A stretch of DNA of 64,000 nt from Dethiosulfatarculus sandiegensis. GTDB lineage: Bacteria; Desulfobacterota; Desulfarculia; Desulfarculales; Desulfarculaceae. The notes under the pieces were generated by a model. It saw only the letters and a program-made list of their open reading frames with translations. It was not told the origin of the DNA and made no database searches. Position numbers and translations under genes: made by a program. Numbering within the stretch: the first letter of the stretch is position 1; each line of letters opens with the position of its first letter. The stretch spans positions 1 through 64,000 of the forward strand of contig NZ_AZAC01000005.1 in assembly GCF_000931935.2 (NCBI RefSeq). The letters run 5' to 3'. Below are positions 26,175 through 35,600 of the stretch, piece after piece.

Positions 26175-26210
26175 GCGTAACCCGGAACCGTTCCGGGTTA
26201 CGCCTGATTT
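26175..26210 (+). terminator. Strong palindrome with T-run upstream of the protease/scaffold gene
   Basis: GCGTAACCCGGAAC pairs with GTTCCGGGTTACGC around one central base, then CTGATTTTT. It looks like a rightward intrinsic terminator or attenuator, placed 22 bases before the ATG at 26233. It would stop rightward transcription coming antisense through the packaging unit. Confidence 0.55.
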
Positions 26211-26232
26211 TTAAAGGGAATATAGTCGGGAC

Positions 26233-27084
26233 ATGAACAACTGGACTGCAATATTTGAGACAGGCAAGCATACCGATTCGGCGGGCGTAGAGCGCGAATT
26301 TGACCAGTCTGACCTGGATAAAATCATCGCCTCTTATGAGCCGAAAAAACACGAAGCTCCGCTGGTAATCGGGCATCCAAAAACCAACAGCCCTGCATTC
26401 GGATGGGTCGAAAGCCTGAGGCGCAACGGCAATAAGCTGTACGCAAAATTCAAGCAAGTCGGCGATGAAATCAAAGATGCCGTTGCCGCCGGACATTACA
26501 AAAAGAAATCAATTTCGCTTTATCCGGACGGCAGTTTGAGGCACGTGGGCTTGTTGGGCGCGGCACCGCCTGCAGTGAAGGGCCTGGGCGATGTGCAGTT
26601 CAAGGCTGACGAAGAATACACGGAATATAAATTTGCCGAGGCGGAAGCGGCCAAGGCCAATGAAAGGAATCAGCAAATGGATGAGCTTGAAAAGCTGAAG
26701 CAGGACGTAGCCGCCTTGAAAAATCAAGTGTCCGAGGTGGAAGCGGCCAAGGCCAAGGCCGAACAGCGGGCCAAAGCAGCTGAACAGGCCTATGCCGAGC
26801 GGGAAAAGGCAGATCAGGCCAAGGCCAGGGAAGCCCGGTTCTCTGAGCTACTCAAGGCAGGAAAGGCTTTACCCGGCGAGAAGGAAGCAATGCTCAACCT
26901 GGCCGAAGCCCTGGGCAGCGCCGGGGAGATCGAATTCGCGGAAGGGGAAAAGAAAGCAGCCGAATCTGCTTTCTGGGGCCTATTCGAAGCCCGAAAAGAA
27001 AACGGCCTTTTGACTGAATTTGCCGAGCCGGATGCCGAAAATAGTGACAACGGCAGCCGGATAGACCCGGCTAAAACCTTTTAA
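26233..27084 (+). CDS. Head maturation protease with scaffold tail (Mu gpI/Z type)
   Basis: 283 residues. The N-terminal part (WTAIFETGKHTDSAG...IIASYEPKKHEAPLVIGHPKTNSPAFGWVESL...KKKSISLYPDG) is the Mu I protease family. Residues about 140-220 are a charged coiled coil (EAAKAKAEQRAKAAEQAYAERE), the scaffold part. In Mu the same gene makes both a protease and, from an internal start, the scaffold Z. ATG at 26656 (NQQMDEL) could be such an internal start. First gene of the rightward late unit. Confidence 0.85.
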   Translation: MNNWTAIFETGKHTDSAGVEREFDQSDLDKIIASYEPKKHEAPLVIGHPKTNSPAFGWVESLRRNGNKLYAKFKQVGDEIKDAVAAGHYKKKSISLYPDGSLRHVGLLGAAPPAVKGLGDVQFKADEEYTEYKFAEAEAAKANERNQQMDELEKLKQDVAALKNQVSEVEAAKAKAEQRAKAAEQAYAEREKADQAKAREARFSELLKAGKALPGEKEAMLNLAEALGSAGEIEFAEGEKKAAESAFWGLFEARKENGLLTEFAEPDAENSDNGSRIDPAKTF

Positions 27085-27101
27085 CCCTAAGGAGGTTGAA
27101 A

Positions 27102-27461
27102 TTGGCAGATTCCGTTCATAATGCGGTCGTGGGGGGCACCTCCGTATCTGAAGTTGAAATCCTGGGCGGCCCTGGGCCTCATTTCGAAAGGGATTATCCC
27201 AAAGGCACCGGCGAGTTGACTGTGGGCCAGCTTGCTGCAATCAGTGATGCAGACGGCCTGGTCTACGCCTATGACCCGGCCGACACAAACCTGGACGTCG
27301 TAAAAGGTGTTGTTTCCGCCCCGGCAGAATCAGCCGCGACAAACGTGCGCTTGCTTGTGTTTGGCCACGTTAACCGCGTCCACCTGAAAGTCGGGGCATC
27401 AGCCGCAGATGCAGCCGCCCTGCTGGCCTTGGAAGAGCGCCACATTTACCCGGTGGGATAA
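27102..27461 (+). CDS. Head decoration protein (lambda gpD-like)
   Basis: 119 residues, beta-rich and short, with FERDYPKGTGELTVGQLAAISDADGLVYAYDPADT and a C-terminal AALEERHIYPVG ending, typical of decoration proteins next to capsid protein E. TTG at 27102 is chosen because GGAGG at 27091-27095 is at a good distance; TTG 27096 touches it. The gene ends 9 bases before the capsid start. Confidence 0.7.
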   Translation: MADSVHNAVVGGTSVSEVEILGGPGPHFERDYPKGTGELTVGQLAAISDADGLVYAYDPADTNLDVVKGVVSAPAESAATNVRLLVFGHVNRVHLKVGASAADAAALLALEERHIYPVG

Positions 27462-27470
27462 GGAGCATCC

Positions 27471-28475
27471 ATGTTTATCGTTGATCTAAGCAAATATTTC
27501 ACCGCTCAAAAAATCGCCAAGCGTTTTGAATCCATGCCGCCTATCAAGTCCACTGTGCTTGATCTGCTTTTTCCCGAGGCCGTGCGCGAGCAGTACGAGT
27601 CTCCGGTTATTCCCATATCCGAAATCGCCCAGACGATCAACGTGGTGCCGGTGGTGCACCGTGGGTCTGCATCCATTCCCCTTGACGGCGACACCCAGCT
27701 GACCGGCTTTGTCGAGCCTTTGCCCGTGCGAATCCATACGCAGATAAGCGCCAAGGACCTAAACGACATGAAGCTCCTGGGCGAATCCAGCCGCGAGAAA
27801 TGGGCCAAGCGCCGCCAAGAAAAAATCAGGCGGACAGTGCGGCTCAATACGGAAGTTTTCGCTGCCCAGGCCGTTCTGGACGGGAAAATCAGCTTCCCGC
27901 TGTTGCAGTCAAACGGGCAATACCAAATGTACGAAGTAACCTACCAGGGCCAGACCATCCAAAGCGTCAACGTGGCATCCACCTCCAAATGGAACGCAAC
28001 GGAAGCCACCCTGGTCAAGGTCTATGAGCTCCTGGAAGACATGGCCGACGCCCTGGACAATGAGGGCTACGGCGGAGACAAGGTCACCCTGGCCGGTAAA
28101 ACGGCCTACAGCGCCTTGTTGGCCCTGATTGAAGACCTAACGGAAAAGCCCAAGGTGCCGGTAAGGGTCTCGGAAAAGGGTGAAATCATCATCGGCGGCC
28201 ATACCGTCAGGAAGCTGGCTGAAAGCTATCGCAACCCCAAAACCGGGGCGACAGTCAAGAAGCTGGCCGACGGCGAGATCCGCATGATCAGTAAAGGCTA
28301 CACCAGCCTGTTTTACGCGGCGGTGGACGACCTGGACGCCAACCTCCACGCCATGCCCATGTTCGTCAAACCAATCCCGATCACAGATCCCTCGGGCTAC
28401 AAACTGGTAGGCGAATCCAAGCCGCTTCCGGCGGTTGCGCCCAAGGCCACCTGCAAGGCGATTGTGATCGCTTAA
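27471..28475 (+). CDS. Major capsid protein, protein E family
   Basis: 334 residues, the length of lambda-type protein E capsids. Seen are LLFPEAVREQYESPVIPISEIAQTINVVPVVHRGS near residue 30, EKIRRTVRLNTEVFAAQAVLDG near residue 115, ADGEIRMISKGYTSLFYAAVDDLD, and the C-terminal PMFVKPIPITDPSGYKLVGESKPLP. Capsid E rather than the Mu T family, so the head is a hybrid. RBS AGGAGC. A hairpin follows its stop. Confidence 0.88.
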   Translation: MFIVDLSKYFTAQKIAKRFESMPPIKSTVLDLLFPEAVREQYESPVIPISEIAQTINVVPVVHRGSASIPLDGDTQLTGFVEPLPVRIHTQISAKDLNDMKLLGESSREKWAKRRQEKIRRTVRLNTEVFAAQAVLDGKISFPLLQSNGQYQMYEVTYQGQTIQSVNVASTSKWNATEATLVKVYELLEDMADALDNEGYGGDKVTLAGKTAYSALLALIEDLTEKPKVPVRVSEKGEIIIGGHTVRKLAESYRNPKTGATVKKLADGEIRMISKGYTSLFYAAVDDLDANLHAMPMFVKPIPITDPSGYKLVGESKPLPAVAPKATCKAIVIA

Positions 28476-28495
28476 GGCCCCGTAACCCCAACCAA

Positions 28496-28528
28496 GCCTT
28501 TGCACTAGTACAAAACTAGTGCAAAGGC
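28496..28528 (+). other. Perfect 14-base-pair hairpin after the capsid gene
   Basis: GCCTTTGCACTAGT pairs perfectly with ACTAGTGCAAAGGC around loop ACAAA. There is no T-run; such hairpins after capsid genes usually stabilise the abundant message or reduce downstream expression. Confidence 0.65.
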
Positions 28529-28540
28529 CGCGAGAAGCCC

Positions 28541-28966
28541 ATGTACGCATCAAAGGCAGACCTGGATAAGCTGATCGCCCCGGACCTGATCGACCAGTTG
28601 TGCGATGACGGCCCTGGCGGCCAGGCCCCTGATGATGTGATCGCAGAGGCGATCGAGCAGGCTGACCGTGAAATTGATGCCTACCTGGGCCAGATAAGCC
28701 CGGTGCCCCTTTCCCCCGTGCCGCCGATCGCAAATATGATCAGCGCCAAAATCGCAATCTATAACCTGCACCGGAGGCGGCCGCATCTTGAGCTGGGGGA
28801 ATGGGGCGAAGAATACAAGCGATGCGTAAAGCTGCTTGAAAAAATAGCAAAAAAGGAAATAAGCATCGGGACTCCTGACGACGGGGGAGGGCAAAGCCAG
28901 GCAGCCGATCCTGCCCGCATGGCTGTGGTTACGCCCTCCCCCTATTTTGATTTATCGGATTTTTAG
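28541..28966 (+). CDS. Head-tail joining protein (Mu gp36, DUF1320)
   Basis: 141 residues with the DUF1320 start MYASKADLDKLIAPDLIDQL and the middle AIEQADREIDAYLGQ...AKIAIYNLHRRR. It forms the gateway between portal and tail. The tail is proline-rich. It is 66 bases after the capsid gene and two bases before the next gene. Confidence 0.88.
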   Translation: MYASKADLDKLIAPDLIDQLCDDGPGGQAPDDVIAEAIEQADREIDAYLGQISPVPLSPVPPIANMISAKIAIYNLHRRRPHLELGEWGEEYKRCVKLLEKIAKKEISIGTPDDGGGQSQAADPARMAVVTPSPYFDLSDF

Positions 28967-28968
28967 CC

Positions 28969-29415
28969 ATGGCCGGAATAACCATCGAACTCGCAGACAG
29001 CGAAATCAAACAGGCCCTGCGTGACCTGCGCAGGCTGCTGGCCGACCCTGAGCCCCTTATGGCTGAAATCGGAGAAATCGTCTTATCCCAAGCCCAAGAC
29101 AGCTTCCGGGAGCAGCAATCCCCGGCAGGCGATGCCTGGCAACCAAGCCAGCGCGCCTTGGAACAAGGCGGGCAAACGCTTATCGATACTGGCCAGCTTT
29201 TGGCCTCGCTTAATAACGAAATTGAAGTGATGCCGGATTCGGTCACTGTAGGCAGCTCCAAAATTTACGCCGCCATCCACCAGTTCGGCGGTGATGCCGG
29301 GGCAGGCCACAAAGTTCAGATCCCGGCCAGGCCCTATCTGCCGGATGAAGAGACCGTTGACATGGCTGAAATCCGGGCCGCCATAGACGCCCATTTTGAG
29401 GAGGCCTACAGGTGA
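28969..29415 (+). CDS. Virion morphogenesis/tail completion protein (Mu gpG family)
   Basis: 148 residues, with VLSQAQDSFREQQSPAGDAWQPSQ and YAAIHQFGG...RPYLP, the hallmarks of phage virion morphogenesis proteins (RPFLGI-type ending here RPYLPD). It finishes the tail top or joins tail to head. The stop overlaps the next start (GTGA). Confidence 0.85.
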   Translation: MAGITIELADSEIKQALRDLRRLLADPEPLMAEIGEIVLSQAQDSFREQQSPAGDAWQPSQRALEQGGQTLIDTGQLLASLNNEIEVMPDSVTVGSSKIYAAIHQFGGDAGAGHKVQIPARPYLPDEETVDMAEIRAAIDAHFEEAYR

Positions 29416-29924
29416 TTTACGGGGATTTGATAGCCGTCGAATTCGCGGTCCTGGATGCCTTGGCCGCTGACCAGCAGCTCAAAGCCTGGGGCATCGAGCC
29501 GGAAAGCCTGCCCGGCCTGTCCAAACACGATGAACTGGCGCGGCTGTTCCGGAGGCATCCGGCAGCCGGACTTTATACCCCGCGCGGAACTTTTGAGCGA
29601 AGCCAGGACGGCAATATCCAATACGAATGCGGCCGCATCCTGATTCTCGCGGCCGGGGCAAACTACAGGAGCCCCTCTGCCCCTCGGGCCGGTGGGCCAA
29701 AGCTCCCAGGAGCTAACCACATAATTTCGCGTTGCGCTCAAATCATCACCGCGACCTGGCCGGAGCCCACCGGGAACATAGCTGATATCAAGCCCAAAAA
29801 CTGGAGCCTGGTTTGGTGTAACCGGCAAATAGCAGTGTGTGTTTTGGAGATTGAAACCAAATTGGCACGCCCCCTCCCACCATCACCACAGGAGATAAAA
29901 ACCTATGGCGCAAGCTACGAATAA
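29412..29924 (+). CDS. Mu gp37-like tail terminator protein
   Basis: 170 residues; GTG start at 29412 overlapping the upstream stop. The stretch DGNIQYECGRILILAAGANYRS and the QIAVCVLEIETKL ending fit the Mu gp37 (DUF1834) family, thought to cap the tail tube. It overlaps the next gene by 20 bases. Confidence 0.75.
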   Translation: MIYGDLIAVEFAVLDALAADQQLKAWGIEPESLPGLSKHDELARLFRRHPAAGLYTPRGTFERSQDGNIQYECGRILILAAGANYRSPSAPRAGGPKLPGANHIISRCAQIITATWPEPTGNIADIKPKNWSLVWCNRQIAVCVLEIETKLARPLPPSPQEIKTYGASYE

Positions 29925-30231
29925 GGAAAAAAAAGAAGCCCAAAAAGCAGCCCCCAGCCCCATGCCCAAAAAGGCGGCCACCACCAAAAAGCCTGCCGGG
30001 CCGGTTATTTACATGGGGCCGAACCTGCGCAACTTGATCACTCACGGCCAGGTCTTTATTGACGGCAGCCCGCCGATTCCCGGCGACCTGGTCGAAGTAG
30101 CCACCCCGCTGTTTTTGCCGGTTGATGATTTACCCAAAGCCAAGATGGAGCTTTCCAGCACCACGTCTCCCTTAAGCAAGGCCTACGCCAAGGCCAAGGC
30201 CGCACTTGAGGAGGGAGGGATTATTAAATGA
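29905..30231 (+). CDS. DUF2635 family protein (Mu gp38 position)
   Basis: 108 residues. The N-terminus is rich in lysine and alanine; the core VIYMGPNLRNLITHGQVFIDGSPP...PVDDLPKAKMELSS resembles DUF2635 proteins found just before tail sheath genes. Start inside the end of the gp37-like gene; stop overlaps the sheath start. Role unknown. Confidence 0.65.
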   Translation: MAQATNKEKKEAQKAAPSPMPKKAATTKKPAGPVIYMGPNLRNLITHGQVFIDGSPPIPGDLVEVATPLFLPVDDLPKAKMELSSTTSPLSKAYAKAKAALEEGGIIK

Positions 30232-31682
30232 GCTACAGCCACGGCGTATACGCCAGCCAACTGCCAACATCAATCGTGCCGCCGCGCCGGGTGTATTGCT
30301 CCTTGCCCGTGATCATTGGCACCTCACCGGTGCATATGATCTCGGAAGGCATAACCGGCGCTGTGAACGAGCCGGTATTGGCCCACTCCTATGATGAGGC
30401 GGTCAAGGCCCTGGGCTATTCGGAAGACTGGGGCAAATACACCCTGAGCGAGGCGATCTACACCTACTTTGCCTTGTACGGGGTGGGGCCGATTGTGCTT
30501 ATCAATGTGTTTGACCCGGCAACCCACAAGACTGAGGTGACTGACGAGGCCGCGACTTTCGCAGGCGGGATCATCACCCTGGCCAATCCCGGCCTGGTGA
30601 GCGATCCGGTTATAAAAAGCTCTGACGGTGTCACCACTTATGTGGCGAACACTGATTACACCTTTGACAAGATAACCGGCGTGATCAGCCTGGTTGAAGG
30701 GGGATCAATTACAGCCGGTGCCGAGGTCAAGCTCACCTATTCCTACGGCGACCCCGGCAAGGTAACTTCCAACCAAATCATCGGTGGTGTGAATGCCGAG
30801 ACTGGGGCAAAATCCGGGTTGGAACTTGCAAACGAGGTCTTCCCGCGCTTTGGCCTGGTTCCTGCTTTGATCCTGGCCCCTGGCTGGAGCCATGATCCGA
30901 TCGTGGCGGCTGTAATGGCCACCAAAGCAGACAGCCTAAACGGCGGGCATTTCGACGCCATGGCCGTAGCTGACATCCCCTGCGACGCCAGCGGTTGCAC
31001 CAAATACAGCGACGTAGCTGCCTGGAAAGCCACCAACAACTACACAGACAGCAACCTGGTCGCCTGCTGGCCCATGCTCAAGTTGGGCGACAAGAAGTTT
31101 CACCTTTCCACCCAGGCCGCAGCCCTTATGGGCAAGGTGGATGAAGCCAACGACGACATCCCTTATGAAAGCCCCAGCAACAAGCCCCTTGAAATGAACG
31201 GGGCCGTCCTGGCGGACGGAAGTGAAGTCTGGCTCGGGCCGGAAAGCGCAAGCTACTTAAACGGCCAGGGCGTAACCACTGCCCTTAACTGGAACGGCCG
31301 CTGGACACTTTGGGGCAACCGCACTGCAGCCTATCCAACCATTACGGATGTAAAGGATTCCTTTATCCCTGTGCAGCGCATGTTCCGCTGGAAGGCAAAC
31401 GAGTTTGTCTTGACCTTCTGGCAAAAAGTCGATCAGCCGATCACAAAGCGCATAGTGGAATCCATTGTTGACTCCGAGAACATCCGCCTAAACGGCCTAG
31501 CTGCGCGGGAAGCTATCCTGGGCGGCCGCATTGAATTCCTGGCCGAAGAGAACCCGGTAACCGATTTAATGGACGGCGTCATGGCCTTCCACCTTTACCT
31601 CACCCCGCCTTCCCCGGCGCGGGAGATCTCGGCACGGCTTGAATACGACCCCGGTTATCTTTCCACCCTGTTTGCCCGTTAG
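30228..31682 (+). CDS. Contractile tail sheath protein
   Basis: 484 residues. The N-terminal part has VPPRRVYCSLPVIIGTSPVHM; the central insertion (VIKSSDGVTTYVANTDYTFDKITGVISLV) is an Ig-like loop, and the C-terminus RYLRWKANEF-type FRWKANEFVLTFWQKVDQPITKRIVESIVD is the conserved sheath core. It contracts to drive the tube through the envelope. ATGA overlap with the upstream gene. Confidence 0.92.
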   Translation: MSYSHGVYASQLPTSIVPPRRVYCSLPVIIGTSPVHMISEGITGAVNEPVLAHSYDEAVKALGYSEDWGKYTLSEAIYTYFALYGVGPIVLINVFDPATHKTEVTDEAATFAGGIITLANPGLVSDPVIKSSDGVTTYVANTDYTFDKITGVISLVEGGSITAGAEVKLTYSYGDPGKVTSNQIIGGVNAETGAKSGLELANEVFPRFGLVPALILAPGWSHDPIVAAVMATKADSLNGGHFDAMAVADIPCDASGCTKYSDVAAWKATNNYTDSNLVACWPMLKLGDKKFHLSTQAAALMGKVDEANDDIPYESPSNKPLEMNGAVLADGSEVWLGPESASYLNGQGVTTALNWNGRWTLWGNRTAAYPTITDVKDSFIPVQRMFRWKANEFVLTFWQKVDQPITKRIVESIVDSENIRLNGLAAREAILGGRIEFLAEENPVTDLMDGVMAFHLYLTPPSPAREISARLEYDPGYLSTLFAR

Positions 31683-31702
31683 CCCGAGAGGAGAACTGAA
31701 TT

Positions 31703-32227
31703 ATGGAAAAAGGCAAGATACCCCAAATATTGAATAACTTCAGGGCATATGCCGACGACGGCGCACTTCTCGGCACAGTGGATGTGGAGCTTCCGGAGTT
31801 GGAGGCCATCACCGAAGAGATCAAGGGTGCGGGCATTGCAGGCACAGCTGATATGCCGATCCAAGGGCATTACGGTGCGCTTACCCTGAAGCTGAACTGG
31901 CGCACCACAACTGATGCCCAACTTGCCATGACTGCGCCCAAGGCACACAAAATCGAACTGCGGGGCTCGGTGCAGACATATGACAGTACAAACGGCACCT
32001 ACGCCACCACCCCCTTGAAAATAGTCACCAAGGCCATCCCCAAAAAGACACCCCTGGGCAAGCTGGCCAGCGGCGAAAAAATGGACGCAGGCAACGAATT
32101 CGAAGTGATCTATCTCAAGCTTTTGCTTGCGGACAAAGAATGGATTGAAATTGATAAGCTCAATTTTATCTGCAAAATCGACGGCAAAGATTACCTGGAG
32201 AGCGTGAGAAGCGATTTAGGAATTTAA
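31703..32227 (+). CDS. Tail tube protein
   Basis: 174 residues (P2 FII / Mu tube type). It begins KIPQILNNFRAYADDGALLGTVDVELPELEAITEEIKGAGIAG and contains the HKIELRGSVQTYD region. GAGAGGAG before ATG 31703. The tube fills the inside of the sheath. It lies 20 bases after the sheath gene. Confidence 0.92.
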   Translation: MEKGKIPQILNNFRAYADDGALLGTVDVELPELEAITEEIKGAGIAGTADMPIQGHYGALTLKLNWRTTTDAQLAMTAPKAHKIELRGSVQTYDSTNGTYATTPLKIVTKAIPKKTPLGKLASGEKMDAGNEFEVIYLKLLLADKEWIEIDKLNFICKIDGKDYLESVRSDLGI

Positions 32228-32266
32228 GCCCAGCCTGCCATTTGAAATGAGAAAGGACAACGGAAA

Positions 32267-32530
32267 ATGATCACCGTGAAGCTAAGCGCGCCGGTTGTCT
32301 GGGACGAAAAGAAGCATGACAACCTTGACCTGGACTTTGAAAGGCTCACTGGCCGGGATCTGATTGAAGCCGAAAGCGCCCGTGATGCCATCAACGCCGC
32401 AGGCAGCCAGGTGGGCTATGGCCTTTGCCTGGCGGCCAAGGCCCTGAAAAGGCCGGTTGACGATTTGTTGGATCTCCCCGCCAGAGATGCCAACGCCGTG
32501 GCAGCGGAAGCCATATCTTTTTTGCTCTAA
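32267..32530 (+). CDS. Tail assembly chaperone, short form (Mu gp41-like)
   Basis: 87 residues, with FERLTGRDLIEAES and a C-terminal VAAEAISFLL ending; position between tube and tape measure is that of tail assembly chaperones. Near the end lies a slippery site T TTT TTG (32518-32524), which allows a longer -1 product (next entry). AAAGGAC upstream of ATG 32267. Confidence 0.85.
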   Translation: MITVKLSAPVVWDEKKHDNLDLDFERLTGRDLIEAESARDAINAAGSQVGYGLCLAAKALKRPVDDLLDLPARDANAVAAEAISFLL

Positions 32531-32679
32531 TCGCCTGGCCCGGCAGGCAAGATGCCTTTGTCCTGGCCCTGGCCCTGGCCAGGGCGGGCTATGGCAATGC
32601 GCCTGGCTGGCTCCTGGTGCCGGCCAATGAACTGACCGACTGGGCAAATGCCGCCCTAACCCTAAGTAATAAGAGATAA
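32267..32679 (+). CDS. Tail assembly chaperone, -1 frameshift extended form
   Basis: Slipping one base back at T TTT TTG (32518-32524) joins the chaperone to an open frame that runs from 32524 to the TAA at 32677-32679. The added part reads ALIAWPGRQDAFVLALALAR and then GYGNAPGWLLVPANELTDWANAA, a typical chaperone tail. The product would be 137 residues, written join(32267..32524,32524..32679). Long-tailed phages commonly make two chaperone forms this way; the shift itself is inferred from the site and the well-behaved second frame, which otherwise has no start codon. Confidence 0.75.
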
Positions 32680-32680
32680 T

Positions 32681-35600
32681 GTGGAAAAGAGACTTGCTTT
32701 CATAATCGGGCAAAAAGGAGCCCGTAAAACTGCCGCTGCATTCAAGCAGGTGAGCGAATCCATTTTCTCAACCGAAAAAAGGGCGCTTGCCTCAGATCGG
32801 GCAAACGCAAAGGCCAGGCAGGCCTGGGGCGCAAGCAATGCCGAACTTAAGCGGACAGGCAAAGCCCTGGGTAAGACCAACCATGCCATAAATAATCAAA
32901 CAAAAGAGCTACAGCACTTAAGCCGGGAAAACAAAGACGCTGCCCAGGCTTTGCGCTCTTCCGGCATTGCGGCCAAACTTTCAGGCGGTAAATTCCAAGG
33001 CCTGCAATCCAGGCTGCATGAGTCATCCCGCCAAGCCGGGCAGATTCAAGGCTACCGAAACCTTAAACGTGAGCTGAAGGCCCTTAAAACCGAAGCCAAA
33101 GCAGGTGGAATCAGCGCCACCCACGCCAAAAAGGCCTGGCGCGCCAAGGCAGATGAACTCCGGAAAACAAGCACAGCTTTAAAGCGGGCAGGCATAGACA
33201 CAAAACGCTTATCAACCCACGAAAAGCGGCTGGCGAGCGATATAAAGAAAACCAACCAGGCCATGGCGGCCCAGATTGCCAAGGCTGGAAAACTGGCCGC
33301 TGCCCAAGCCAAGGCCGCCAAGGGCCGCCAGATTCGGCAAAGCGCAGCCTCTGATATCACCGGCCTGGCCGTGGCCGCAGCGCCGATTATTGGGGCAGGA
33401 AAAGTTGCCATCGATATGGAATCAGCCATGGCTGATGTCCGGAAAGTGGTTGATTTTAAGGGCTATGAAGGCGGCATAGCTGCGTTTCAAAAAGAGTTGG
33501 TCAAGTTAAGCGCAAACAAAATACCGCTTAAAGCGACAGAACTAGCAGCCATAGCCGCTGCAGGCGGTCAGCTTGGAGTCGCGGCCAAAAATCTTAGGCC
33601 ATTTGTCACAACTACCAGCAAAATGTCCGTTGCCTTTGATATGGCCGCTTCAGAGGCTGGTGAAGCGTCTGCAAAACTTTCCAATGTTTACGGCATCCCC
33701 ATTGGGCAAATAGAGCTTTTGGGCGATGCGGTAAACCATCTCTCAGACAACACCGCCGCCAAATCCCGCGAAATAGTCGCGGCAATGCTGCGTATCGGAT
33801 CAACCAGTAAACAGTTCGGCCTTTCTGCGGCCAATAGCGCGGCTTTGGCTGATGCATTTATAGCCCTGGGCAAGCCACCGGAAGTCGCAGGCACGGCAAT
33901 CAACAGCATGTTGACAAAGTTGATGACTGCAGACAAGGGCAGTGCTGCTTTTAAGCGGGCGTTAAGCGCGATCGGAATGGATGCCTATGAGCTGAAAGAC
34001 GCCATTAAAAATGATGCCCAGGGGGCATTGATGGAATTCCTGGAAGCGTTGGAAGGGGCTGATCCCGACCAAAAAATGGGAATCCTGGTTGATTTGTTTG
34101 GCCGCGAGTTTGCCGATGATATAGCCACGCTCGTAGGCAGCATGGATCAATACAAAAAAGCCGTAGGCCTGGTCGCTGATAAAACCAAATACGCCGGTAG
34201 CATGCACCGGGAATTTGGAAACCGAGCTTCAACCACGGCCAACAAGCTGATCATGCTGACCAATAAGTTTACTGCCGAAGTCTTGGGCTTTGGCGGTGGG
34301 CTTAAACCCACTCTTGATTCGGCCATCGACGGAATCGGCGGCATCCTGGACAAAATCGCCGCCCTGAGGGCTGAGTTCCCCTTACTCACCGGTGCCGTAC
34401 AAAAGACCGTCGCTGCACTGATCGGCGGCGTTGTCGCGTTCAAGGCACTCAAAATGGCTGGAAAGTTTTTCGGCGGTGGGCTTAAGGAGATGTGGCACGG
34501 CGGCAAGGCCCTGGGCTACCGGTTTGGCCTGGGCGGCAAGAAAGGGCGTACAGGCCGGGCCGGGCGTAAGGGGAGAGGTGATTTAGTCGGAGCCCTGACC
34601 GGTGGGGTGAGTGGCGCTGCGCCGGTTTTTGTGACCAACTGGCCAGGTGGTATGGGCGATGGGTTGGCCGCAGACCTGCCGGGAGAAGGTGGTAAGAAAA
34701 AAGGCAAAACCAGGGGTAAAAAGCGCTCATTACGCTCCCGTGCACGCACCCGTTTTCGGGCAGGCAGGCGCAGCCTTGGCCGAAGGCTGGGCGGCCTGGC
34801 CAGTGCGGCCAGGGGTGCCGGGGCCTGGGCAACCGGGGCGGCAGGCAGCCTGGCTATAAATGCGGCCACCTCCGGTTCAGGGGCCAAAGTCGCGGCTAAC
34901 ACCGCCATAAAAGCAGCTAGTTCTGCCGGAAAAATCGCATCCAAGGCAGTGGGCAAAAGTGTTGCCAAGGTCGCGGCCAAAACCGGGGCCAAGGCCCTGG
35001 GCAAGTCCGCCCTGAAAAAGATCCCCGGCGTAGGGCTGATTGCAGGCGCGGCCTTTGGCCTTGAACGGGCGCTAAGCGGTGATTTTTTGGGCGGGCTCAT
35101 GGAAGTGGGTTCGGGCCTGGTGAGTTTGATACCGGGCATCGGCACTGCTGCATCTTTAGCTATTGATGCCGGGCTGGCAGCCAAGGACATTACATCCGCA
35201 CCCACATCGGCAGAGGAAGCTCTGGAAGAACCGGTTGCGAATAAAAAACCGGTTGCAGCTCAAATTAAAGCCAAGCCTGAGGCAAAAAAAGAAGCAGCCA
35301 AGGCGGAACAGCCCAAGCCAAAGGCAACAGAAAAACCCACACCGGCGCACCCCATTCCCGGCCTGACGCTTCTCACAGGCTCTATTGCCGGGCTCCAACA
35401 TGTCCTGGGTATTGACCTAGTCAACGCCATTTCAGCGTTAAAAGAAAAAATAACCCTGCGCACAAACCAAGAAGCAAAGCCAAAGCTGGCCACCACCCAA
35501 GCCCAGGCCAAACCCAAGCCCATGGCGGTGAACATCTCGACCGGCCCCAAAAAAGAGGCCAAGAAAACCAGTAGCCCCATACCCTCCGTTCCCGGCCTGG

